Made by a program: the position numbers and the translations under genes. A stretch of DNA of 64,000 nucleotides. Origin: Streptomyces litmocidini (lineage in GTDB: Bacteria; Actinomycetota; Actinomycetes; Streptomycetales; Streptomycetaceae). The stretch covers positions 248,001 to 312,000 of the forward strand of contig NZ_BMTQ01000006.1 in assembly GCF_014649755.1 (NCBI RefSeq), given 5' to 3'. Under the pieces are notes generated by a model. It did no database searches. It had not been told where the DNA came from and saw nothing but the letters and a program-made list of their open reading frames with translations. Below, one piece after another: positions 56,667-63,639 of the stretch (positions are counted from its first letter, which is position 1; each line of letters begins with the position of its first letter).

Positions 56667-57269
56667 GTGAGGCAACAGGACAGGGCCCGCATGACCTATG
56701 ACCTGGTGCTCGGCGCGGCAGCGGCCGAGTTCGCCCTGCACGGATTCGCGGGGACGAACCTGGCCGACATCACGGCCCGCACCGGACTGACCAAGGGAGC
56801 CCTCTACGGACACTTCTCCTCGAAGGCCGACCTCGCCGGTGAGCTGACCCGCTCCTTCGAGTCGGCCTGGGCCGACGCCCTCGCCACCGCCGCCGGCGAG
56901 GCGGAGGAGAGCTGCGCGGCACTGCCCACCCTGCGGAGACTGCTCCTCGACCTCGCCCACAGGGTGCACGAGGACCTGCCCTTCGCCGCCGGACTGCGCC
57001 TGGTCCTGGACGCCGCCCGGGCCGAAGGAATCACGCCCGCCCCCATCGGCAGGCTCTGCGACGTCGTGGCGCGCCTGATCCGCAAGGGGCAGGGAGAGGG
57101 TTCGGTCCGCACCGCCCATCCGGCCGACCTGCTGGCCCGGCTCGTCGTCGCCCTCCTCGTCGGTGCGCCGGCCGTGGTGACGGCGACGGACGCGACGGGT
57201 CCCGCCGAGCTGGTGAGCGAGGTCTGGGACATCCTGGAGCCCGCGTTGTCGGCCTCCCGCAGCGGCTGA
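56667..57269 (+). CDS. ScbR-like TetR regulator (second receptor homologue), 200 aa
   Basis: An HTH (VLGAAAAEFALHGFAGTNLADITARTGLTKGALYGHFSSKADL) of the ArpA/ScbR branch: the sequence KGALYGHFxSKxDL matches gamma-butyrolactone receptors. The ligand domain has LRLVLDAARAEGI and ALLVGAPAVVTATDATG. A GTG start at 56667 with AGGGAGG 10 bases upstream. Such second homologues are often 'pseudo-receptors' that do not bind butyrolactone but antibiotics. Divergent from the monooxygenase gene. Confidence 0.85.
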   Translation: MRQQDRARMTYDLVLGAAAAEFALHGFAGTNLADITARTGLTKGALYGHFSSKADLAGELTRSFESAWADALATAAGEAEESCAALPTLRRLLLDLAHRVHEDLPFAAGLRLVLDAARAEGITPAPIGRLCDVVARLIRKGQGEGSVRTAHPADLLARLVVALLVGAPAVVTATDATGPAELVSEVWDILEPALSASRSG

Positions 57270-57649
57270 GCCGGAGCGGGGCCGCGCGGTGGAGCCCGCA
57301 CAGGTGGGGGCTGCGCGGTGGAGCTTGCACGAGCAGGATCGCGCGGGTGGGGTCGTACGGGTGAGGTCGTACGGGTGAGGTCGTACGGGTGGGGCCCGCG
57401 CCTGTGGAGGATGCGCGCGAGTGCGCGGGAGTACGGAAGTCACGCGGGCCACGGGCGCTTCCCGGTCCCTCGGAGTCGCCGTGGCGGCGGGACTCTCGTA
57501 CGAGCGGGTCTTCCCGTACGGGCGGGACTCCCGTGGAGGCCGGGGCCGGGACTCCCGTGGAGGGCCGGGCCGGGGCTTCCGTGGGGGGCCGGGCTGCGGC
57601 GTCCGTGGGGGCTGCGGCGGCGGAGGGGTCCGCGCCCCGGTGCGGGGCC
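57270..57649. other. Intergenic tandem-repeat region
   Basis: 380 bp between convergent TetR and HAD genes. Contains GGTCGTACGGGTGA tandem copies at about 57352-57395, then imperfect GGACTCCCGTGGAGGCCGGG-type repeats (57525-57615). No coding pattern or ribosome-binding site, so I call no gene. Confidence 0.6.
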
Positions 57650-58414
57650 TCAGGCCGCCCGGGCCGCCGGGGCGTGCGGGGGGCGCGCGGCCGCCGGGAG
57701 GCCGGTCGGGGATCCGGCCGGCGCGGCGGGCGGGGTCACCGGCGCGGGGCCCGGCAGCCAGGACCAGGACGCCGTCTCGGACGGCGGGGCGGAGACCGGC
57801 CCGTCGCCGACCAGGACCGGGTGGCCGACGGAGCGCAGCAACGGCAGGTCGCTCTCGTCGTCGGCGTAGACGAAGCACTCCCCGGCGGCGATGCCGAAGA
57901 CCGACATGATCCGCCGGGCGGCCTCGGCCTTGGCCTCGCCGATCATGGGCGGGCCGGACAGCTCCCCGGTGAGCAGGCCCTCCGAAGTCACCTCGGGCAC
58001 GGTGCACACCACGAGGTCGGCTCCGACCTCCCGGGCCAGCGGGTCGAGGCAGGCGGAGAAGGCTCCGGAGACGAGGACGACCAGGTCGCCGGCGTCCCGG
58101 TGGCGGCGCAGCGCCTCGTACACGGGGCGGTGGAGCAGGCCGCCGGCGCGGGCCTTCTCGTACCACTCCCGGCCGCTGGCCTCCAGGTCGTCGAGGTGAC
58201 TGCCGGCGAGGAAGCGGAAGAAGGAGCGGTTCACCTGCTCGCGGGGCGCTCCCTCTCGGATCTGGCGCTGGAGGGAGGCGCGCGCGGCGGCGAGCCTGCG
58301 GGCGGCCACCTCGCCGCGCCCCCAGTACCGGGCGAGGACGCAGGCCATGCTCTTGCAGGTGATCAGGGTCTCGTCCACGTCGAAGAACGCGGCCCGGACC
58401 GGGGCGATGCTCAT
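57650..58414 (-). CDS. HAD-IB family phosphatase (SerB-like), 254 aa
   Basis: HAD motifs in order: I FFDVDETLI (nucleophile Asp), II VLVSGAF, III lysine in GEAKAEAA, IV YADDESDLPLL. A C1-type cap (residues 20-100). The last 45 residues are a Pro/Ala-rich tail. It dephosphorylates a small organic phosphate. It is the third gene of an afsA-lysR-HAD operon (ATGA overlap), so it is a candidate for the phosphate-removing step of gamma-butyrolactone synthesis after AfsA. Cytoplasmic. Confidence 0.87.
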   Translation of the reverse strand: MSIAPVRAAFFDVDETLITCKSMACVLARYWGRGEVAARRLAAARASLQRQIREGAPREQVNRSFFRFLAGSHLDDLEASGREWYEKARAGGLLHRPVYEALRRHRDAGDLVVLVSGAFSACLDPLAREVGADLVVCTVPEVTSEGLLTGELSGPPMIGEAKAEAARRIMSVFGIAAGECFVYADDESDLPLLRSVGHPVLVGDGPVSAPPSETASWSWLPGPAPVTPPAAPAGSPTGLPAAARPPHAPAARAA

Positions 58415-58764
58415 GCTCTGCCCCCTCTGCCGACGAGGTGGTCGGAGGCGAAGCGGCCGGTCGTCCCGGCCGGCGGGGCCGTCCGGCGGACCGCCGCGGA
58501 GGGTGCGGGGTCGGCGATCTCGTACTGCGCCGTCTCGACGAGTTCGAGGATCCGCTCCGCCAGCGGGCGCAGCCGCGCGCCGGCCGGCGTGAGTTCCACG
58601 GAGCGGTTGCCGCGCCGCTGGAAGAGCGAGGCCCCCATGTCCTCCTCCAGGCCCTTGATCTGCGCGGTCACGGCGGGCTGGGAGTAGTGCAGGTTGTGGG
58701 CCGCGCGGGTGAAGCTGAGTTCCCGGGCCACTTCGCGGAAGGCCCGTAAGTGCTGGAGTTCCAT
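58411..58764 (-). CDS. LysR-type DNA-binding domain protein lacking an effector domain, 117 aa; TTA codon 6
   Basis: Perfect LysR winged HTH: MELQHLRAFREVARELSFTRAAHNLHYSQPAVTAQIKGLEEDMG, then a wing. The normal 200-residue effector-binding domain is missing; only a 35-residue Arg/Ala/Gly tail follows. Codon 6 (58747-58749) is TTA, so translation needs bldA tRNA. It overlaps the HAD gene by ATGA and lies 80 bp downstream of afsA. It may act as a dominant dimerising regulator or antagonist, or be a truncated regulator; function inferred only from the HTH. Confidence 0.82.
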   Translation of the reverse strand: MELQHLRAFREVARELSFTRAAHNLHYSQPAVTAQIKGLEEDMGASLFQRRGNRSVELTPAGARLRPLAERILELVETAQYEIADPAPSAAVRRTAPPAGTTGRFASDHLVGRGGRA

Positions 58765-58844
58765 CCTTCTGCCTTTCTACGCTCGTCCGTTCTTGCCTGG
58801 AACGTGCGGCGGCGGGACGTGCGGCCGCACGGGGTGCCGCACCG

Positions 58845-59831
58845 TCACGCGCAGCGGGCCACGGCGTTGGCGAGGGCGCGTCCGCCCTGGGTGGCGGAGA
58901 GGCGCACCCGGCCGTCCTCCGTCGGCACGGCCTCGACGGCCACGGCCTCGGCCAGCTCGCCGAAGACGGCGAAGTCGGCGTCCAGCGAGGTCAGCGCGGC
59001 GCCTCCCGTCGTCTCTCGGGCGGCCTGGCGGAAGGCCTCCAGGAGCAGCATCCCGGGCACGTGGTCCGAGGGGTGCTCGAAGTAGCCGGGGTGCGTGGGG
59101 TCGACGTGCAGCCGCCACTCCCGGGCGCCGGCCGGCCGGGCCCGCTCCTCCGCGGCGGGTACGGGGCGCAGGACGTACCGGTCGTCGTCGGCGCTCGCGG
59201 CCGTCCCGTGCGCGGGGGTCCCGGGCTCCGCGGGTGCGGCCTCCGCGACCCGGCCGCGCTGCCGGAGCCGTCCGTACCGGACGCCGTCGATCACGACGAC
59301 TCCGGCGGAGGCGCGGGCGCACTCGCGGCCGTCGACCTCGACCACCATGTCGAAGCGGGCGTCGAAGCGGCGCGGGTTGCGGCCGCCGGCGGGCGTCACG
59401 ACCCTCACGTCGAGGACGACCGCGAGGGGCCCGCAGCCGACCCGGAGGGCGGCCGGGTCGCTGATGCGCAGCGAGAGCGCCTTGAAGATGAAGTGGTGGC
59501 CGAGCGGCACGTCGTGGTACCGGTGGCTCAGGAAGATGCCGGCCTGTCGTACGGTCTCGACCAGCAGCATGAAGTCGCACTGCCCGGTGGTCTCCGGGCG
59601 GTACAGGGCGTGGTTCCGGGGCAGTTGCGCACCGACCAGGAAGCGGTCGGCCCCGGCGACGACGGCGTCGGTGAGGAAGACCTCCGTCACCGAGGCGCGG
59701 TGCACGAACCGGCGGGAGATCGTGCGGTCGAAGCTCAGGCCTTCCTTGGCCTCCCGGATGAGCGACTCCAGGGACCCGACGGGCGTGGGCGTTTCGACGG
59801 GTAACACGGTCTGCAGCACACCGATGGACAT
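58845..59831 (-). CDS. AfsA/ScbA-family gamma-butyrolactone synthase, 328 aa
   Basis: Two hotdog-like AfsA repeats: SRRFVHRASVTEVFLTDAV...PRNHALYRPETTGQCDFMLLVETVRQAGIFLSHRYH and the second half PTHPGYFEHPSDHVPGMLLLEAFRQAA. It condenses a beta-ketoacyl-ACP with dihydroxyacetone phosphate to start A-factor-type autoinducer synthesis. ATG 59831 (MSIGVLQT) with GGGGGATAAGG upstream. Divergent from the scbR-like gene across a shared ARE; first gene of the afsA-lysR-HAD unit. Length slightly above A-factor AfsA (301), owing to a Pro/Gly/Ala loop near residue 220. Confidence 0.93.
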   Translation of the reverse strand: MSIGVLQTVLPVETPTPVGSLESLIREAKEGLSFDRTISRRFVHRASVTEVFLTDAVVAGADRFLVGAQLPRNHALYRPETTGQCDFMLLVETVRQAGIFLSHRYHDVPLGHHFIFKALSLRISDPAALRVGCGPLAVVLDVRVVTPAGGRNPRRFDARFDMVVEVDGRECARASAGVVVIDGVRYGRLRQRGRVAEAAPAEPGTPAHGTAASADDDRYVLRPVPAAEERARPAGAREWRLHVDPTHPGYFEHPSDHVPGMLLLEAFRQAARETTGGAALTSLDADFAVFGELAEAVAVEAVPTEDGRVRLSATQGGRALANAVARCA

Positions 59832-59896
59832 CCTTATCCCCCTCAAGGTGAAGCATCGTGGCGACGAGGGACCTCGATGGCCCCTCGGCAGCAAGA

Positions 59897-59920
59897 AATA
59901 TACCTTCGAGAATGTATATT
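59897..59920. promoter_or_regulatory. Autoregulatory element (ARE)-like 24-bp palindrome
   Basis: AATATAC-C-TTC-GA-GAA-T-GTATATT: 11 of 12 arm positions pair. Midway between divergent afsA (59831) and scbR-like (59953) genes, 33 bp from the receptor ATG. Fits the ARE class bound by gamma-butyrolactone receptors. Confidence 0.75.
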
Positions 59921-59952
59921 GCAAGGCGTAGGAACGAGAGAGGCGGACGGAC

Positions 59953-60657
59953 ATGACGACACCACGAAGCGAGCCCCGGCCACGGGGCACCGCACCCGGA
60001 CGGCGGGGCGCCGAACCCGAGCAGCGAAGCGCCGAGCCCAAGCAGCGGGGCTCCGAATCCAAGCCCCGGAGCGAACCGAAGCAGGAGCGCGCCCGGCGCA
60101 CGAAGGTGCACATCCTCCAGTCGGCGGCCGAGCTCTTCGCCGAGCGCGGCTACGCGACCGTGACCCTGCAGGACGTGGCCGAACGCGCGGAGATGACCAA
60201 GGGGGCGGTGTACTTCCACTACACGAACAAGGAGGCCCTGGCGGTCGCGGTCGTGCAGGAGCACTACGCGCGCTGGCCCGAGATCCTCAAGGGCGCCGAG
60301 GGCGACCACGAGGAGCCGTTCGAGACGCTCGTCGCCGTCCTCGACGCGGTCACCCGGGCGTTCGCGCGGGACATCGTCGTCCAGGCCGGCGCGCGGCTCC
60401 AGATCGAGCGGGCCCTCATCGACGCCGAGCTCCCCGAGCCGTACGTCGGCTGGGAGGAGTACCTCAGCCGGCTGATCGCCGAGGCCCGGGACGCGGGACA
60501 ACTGCGGGCCGGAGTGGAACCGCGCGCGGCGGCCCGCGTCCTGGTCTCCGCCTTCTTCGGCATGCAGCACATCTCGGACGTCCTCAGCCGCCGCAGGGAC
60601 CTCGCCGAGCGGCACGAGGAGCTGCGGGCCGTCCTCCTCGAAGGACTGCGCGGCTGA
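59953..60657 (+). CDS. ScbR/ArpA-family gamma-butyrolactone receptor, 234 aa, with repeat-rich N-terminal extension
   Basis: HTH IQSAAELFAERGYATVTLQDVAERAEMTKGAVYFHYTNKEALAVAV is characteristic of butyrolactone receptors; ligand domain contains AGARLQIERALI and FFGMQHISDVLS (conserved tryptophan position not clearly present). It represses its own and the afsA promoters via the ARE at 59897. The first 46 residues (PRSEPRPRGTAP, AEPEQRSAEPKQ, SESKPRSEPKQ) are an unusual charged extension; typical receptors start at PKQERA. ATG follows GAGAGGCGGAC. Confidence 0.9.
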   Translation: MTTPRSEPRPRGTAPGRRGAEPEQRSAEPKQRGSESKPRSEPKQERARRTKVHILQSAAELFAERGYATVTLQDVAERAEMTKGAVYFHYTNKEALAVAVVQEHYARWPEILKGAEGDHEEPFETLVAVLDAVTRAFARDIVVQAGARLQIERALIDAELPEPYVGWEEYLSRLIAEARDAGQLRAGVEPRAAARVLVSAFFGMQHISDVLSRRRDLAERHEELRAVLLEGLRG

Positions 60658-60689
60658 TCGGCCGCGCGCCCGCCGTGAGGAACCGGAGA

Positions 60690-60727
60690 ACGGCGTGGCC
60701 CCCCACGGGTGCGGGAGGCCACGCCGT
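60690..60727. terminator. Bidirectional terminator after the receptor gene
   Basis: An 11-bp perfect stem ACGGCGTGGCC/GGCCACGCCGT with a GC-rich loop between the convergent receptor and EamA genes. Confidence 0.75.
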
Positions 60728-60751
60728 ACGCGTTCAGCGGGTCGGTGCCGG

Positions 60752-61789
60752 TCAGGACCTGCTGCCCGAGGCGACCGGAGCCGGCGCGGAAGCGGAACCC
60801 GTACCGGAAGCCGTACCGGAACCGGAAGCCACGACGGGGGCCGGGGCGGCCGCGGCGGCCCTGGCGGCGACCCGGCGCAGGTACAGGTTGTTGAGGACCA
60901 GCGCCGCCGCCGTGAGCGTGGCGCCCACGATCTGCATGCCGGCCGGGACGACACCGGTCAGGGCGGAGATCACGAAGGCCGTGATCGGCACGACGTCCAT
61001 GAAGAGGACGCCGTTGAGCGGGCCGAGGTAGCGGTTGCCGAAGTTCCAGCCGAGGACGCCGACGAAACCGGCGATGACGCTCATGTAGGCGAGCTGGGGA
61101 AGGATCGAGCCCACGGCGCCCGCCGTCGGGACCGGGACGCCGCCGGCGGCCAGGATGACCGCCGTGATCACGGCGGCGCTGGCGAGGCCGAGGACCGTGG
61201 TGATCGCCGTGTACTTGATCGGGGACCAGGTCGGGAAGTAGCCGGCGCCCGAGGTGTAGACGACCCAGCACAGCGCGGCGAAGAGCAGCAGTGCGTCGGC
61301 GCCGGCCGTCTTCGGGGAGGCGATCAGGGAGCCGATGTCACCGTCGGAGACGACGAGGATGGTGCCGACGAAGGACATCGCGATGAAGGCGAGCGAGAAC
61401 TTCGGCGGAACGACCTTCTTCAGCACCCAGTTCACCAGGAAGCCCATCATGGGCATGGTCGCCATCATGATCGAGGCGTTCAGGGCGCCCCGCTCGCCGA
61501 TGAGGTCCTGTCCGAAGAAGACCAGGAACTGGAAGCCCGCGAAGCCGGCCGTGCCGAACAGCCAGGCCAGACCGATGCGTTCGCCCTTGAGGCGGAGGCC
61601 CGCCTTCCCCTCCCGGATCCGGAGGAAGACCAGGAACATCGCACCGGCGATGGTGTAGCGCATCACGGTGAAGGTGAAGGGGTCGATGTGCTTCAGGGTG
61701 GAGTCCATGAGGGGGAACATCGCGCCCCAGGACACCGTGGCCAGGAGGCAGAGGAGAACGCCTCGCGTGTACGTGTTCTGACTGTTCAT
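60752..61789 (-). CDS. EamA/DMT-superfamily transporter, 345 aa
   Basis: Two EamA repeats (ten helices): LLCLLATVSWGAMFPLMDSTL... and the second half beginning ADALLLFAALCWVVYTSGAG. It would export a metabolite (amino-acid or autoinducer type). ATG 61789 follows GGAAGA. The C-terminus ends in SGSGTASGTGSASAPAP-like low-complexity repeats encoded by CGGAACCGTACCGG units. Not obviously co-transcribed with the ligase (218-bp gap). Candidate exporter for the signal or for the neighbouring biosynthetic product. Confidence 0.85.
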   Translation of the reverse strand: MNSQNTYTRGVLLCLLATVSWGAMFPLMDSTLKHIDPFTFTVMRYTIAGAMFLVFLRIREGKAGLRLKGERIGLAWLFGTAGFAGFQFLVFFGQDLIGERGALNASIMMATMPMMGFLVNWVLKKVVPPKFSLAFIAMSFVGTILVVSDGDIGSLIASPKTAGADALLLFAALCWVVYTSGAGYFPTWSPIKYTAITTVLGLASAAVITAVILAAGGVPVPTAGAVGSILPQLAYMSVIAGFVGVLGWNFGNRYLGPLNGVLFMDVVPITAFVISALTGVVPAGMQIVGATLTAAALVLNNLYLRRVAARAAAAAPAPVVASGSGTASGTGSASAPAPVASGSRS

Positions 61790-62006
61790 GAGTCTTCCTG
61801 TCGGGCCTGAGCCGGAGGGGAGTTGAGGGGACTTCAGGGACTTCGGGGGTCGTGCGGGGGGAGTACGGGGGGGCGGCCGGGTCCCGGATCCGGAGGAGGG
61901 GGTACGGGCTCCGGGACCCGGCCGCGTGCGGGGGGGGGTCGTACGGGTGCGCACGGAGGCGGTCGTACGGGGCGGGCCGCACGGTCGCGGGCCGTACGGT
62001 CGCGGG
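61790..62006. other. Intergenic repeat-rich region
   Basis: 217 bp with interspersed GTACGGG and CGTACGG heptamers and GGGGGG tracts. No coding pattern; no convincing promoter elements recognised. Confidence 0.4.
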
Positions 62007-63605
62007 TCAGACCCCGGCCGGCTCCGGCTCGCGGGACTCCGCGGGGCGGATGTCGAGCAGCGGCAGGACCGACTCCAGGAGCTGGGCGGCCCGGACCTTG
62101 CCGGTCGGGCTGTACGGGATGGCGTCGACGGGGACCACGTACGCCGGGAGGCACGGCACCCGGCGGGCGCAGGCCGCGCTGACCGCCCGGTAGCCGCTCT
62201 CCTGGCGCTCGGGGGCGACCGGCGTGAAGGGCACGACGAGCGCCTCGCCGACCCCGGGGAGGCTGGTGCGCAGGACGGCCGTCTCCCGGACGCAGGGCAG
62301 GTCCATCAGGTCGGCTTCGAGACCGAAGATGTTGACGTCGAGCGGCTTGCCCGCCTCGGCCTTGGCCACGCCGTCGTTGCGGCCGGTGAGTTCGAGCCGG
62401 CCCGCCTCGTCGATGAGTCCGCTGTCACCGGTGAGCAGGAAGCGCTGCGTACGGCCGCCGTAGTCGAGGGTCATGAAGTCCGGTTCGCTCGTCGCGTAGC
62501 TGTCCATCAGCTGGTAGCTGGCGATGGCGACCCGGCCCCGGCTGCCCTTGGGGAGCGGCTTGTTCTCGGGGTCGAGGACCACGACGGTGTTGCCGGGCAT
62601 GGGGCGGCCGGAGCGGCAGGGGGCCACGTGCAGCTCCTCGGGACCGATCATGACGTTCACGCCGGTCTCGGTCGTGCCGTAGTAGAGGTGGAGCACCGGG
62701 CCGAGCCGGTCCCAGGCGTTGTTGATGACCCACCGGTTGAGGTGCCGGCCGCCGGAGAGGACGAAGTGCAGGCGGGAGGTCTTGTGCAGGTGCTCGGAGT
62801 TCGGGTGGGCGACGACCCGGGCCAGGACCGGCGGCACCATGAGGGTGGTGGAGACGCCCTCGTCCTGGATGATGCGGACGAGCTCCTCGGCGTCGTCGTG
62901 GGGGCCGAGGACGACGGTGCCGCCCAGGGTGAGGAAGATGCGCGCCCAGCCCGGCCCGGAGGCGTGGTAGAGCGGCACCGTGACGAGGTGGACGTCCTCT
63001 TCGTCGAAGGCGTACTGGTCGACGAGGTCGGCGAAGCGGCGGGCCTCGAAGGAGGTGCGCCGGACGACCATCTTGGGAACGCCGCTGGTGCCGGAGGTGA
63101 AGGAGAAGGCTTCGAAGGGCTGCTCCACCGGCCGCGGTTCGCCGGGGGCCGACACGAGGAGGTCGGTGAAGCTGACGGAGACCGTCTGGCCGTCGGGCAG
63201 GCCCACGGGCTCGCTGTCGATGAATATGTCGAGTATGTCCCTGCCGCCCGGCCAGCCGCACTCCTCGACGAGGCTCCGGTGGGCCTGGGAGGTGATGACG
63301 ACGGTCGGCTCCAGCTGGTCGAGCGCGGCGCTCGTCGCGACGGGCCCGGCGGTGTAGTCGAGGCCGACGCAGGGGATGCCGAGGGAGCTGACGGCGGCCA
63401 TGGAGACCACCAGCTCCCAGCTGTTCTCGGCGAGGAAGACCGCGCGGGCGGGCCGGGTCTCGGGCAGCAGGTCCTGGATGGCGCAGGCCACCCGGCTGAC
63501 CTTGTCGGCGAAGCTCGCCCAGGTCACGCGGGTCTCGCCGTCGACGACGGCGACGCGCTGGGGCCAGCGGGCGGCGTGCTTGCGGATGTCCGCGATCTTG
63601 ATCAT
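62007..63605 (-). CDS. Class I adenylate-forming enzyme (CoA ligase/AMP-binding), 532 aa
   Basis: ATP-binding loop SFTSGTSGVPKMVVRRT (glycine after the lysine replaced by Met), adenylate motif YYGTTETGVN, hinge ELTGRNDGVAKAEAGKP and the C-terminal catalytic lysine in YSPTGKVRAAQLL. It would activate a carboxylic acid. N-terminus MIKIADIRKHAARWPQRVAV resembles stand-alone aryl/fatty-acid adenylating proteins in biosynthetic clusters. ATG 63605. Upstream gene 34 bp away (unidentified), so the two are probably co-transcribed. Confidence 0.87.
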   Translation of the reverse strand: MIKIADIRKHAARWPQRVAVVDGETRVTWASFADKVSRVACAIQDLLPETRPARAVFLAENSWELVVSMAAVSSLGIPCVGLDYTAGPVATSAALDQLEPTVVITSQAHRSLVEECGWPGGRDILDIFIDSEPVGLPDGQTVSVSFTDLLVSAPGEPRPVEQPFEAFSFTSGTSGVPKMVVRRTSFEARRFADLVDQYAFDEEDVHLVTVPLYHASGPGWARIFLTLGGTVVLGPHDDAEELVRIIQDEGVSTTLMVPPVLARVVAHPNSEHLHKTSRLHFVLSGGRHLNRWVINNAWDRLGPVLHLYYGTTETGVNVMIGPEELHVAPCRSGRPMPGNTVVVLDPENKPLPKGSRGRVAIASYQLMDSYATSEPDFMTLDYGGRTQRFLLTGDSGLIDEAGRLELTGRNDGVAKAEAGKPLDVNIFGLEADLMDLPCVRETAVLRTSLPGVGEALVVPFTPVAPERQESGYRAVSAACARRVPCLPAYVVPVDAIPYSPTGKVRAAQLLESVLPLLDIRPAESREPEPAGV

Positions 63606-63639
63606 GGAGGTGCTCTCCTCGAAGTCGGAGGGTGGCGGA

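Noticed and set aside
51957..58166. A very long minus-strand open frame across AtuA, ACAD and neighbours
   Set aside because: It joins out-of-frame sequence of several genes with clear independent domains and starts; a GC-rich frame artefact.
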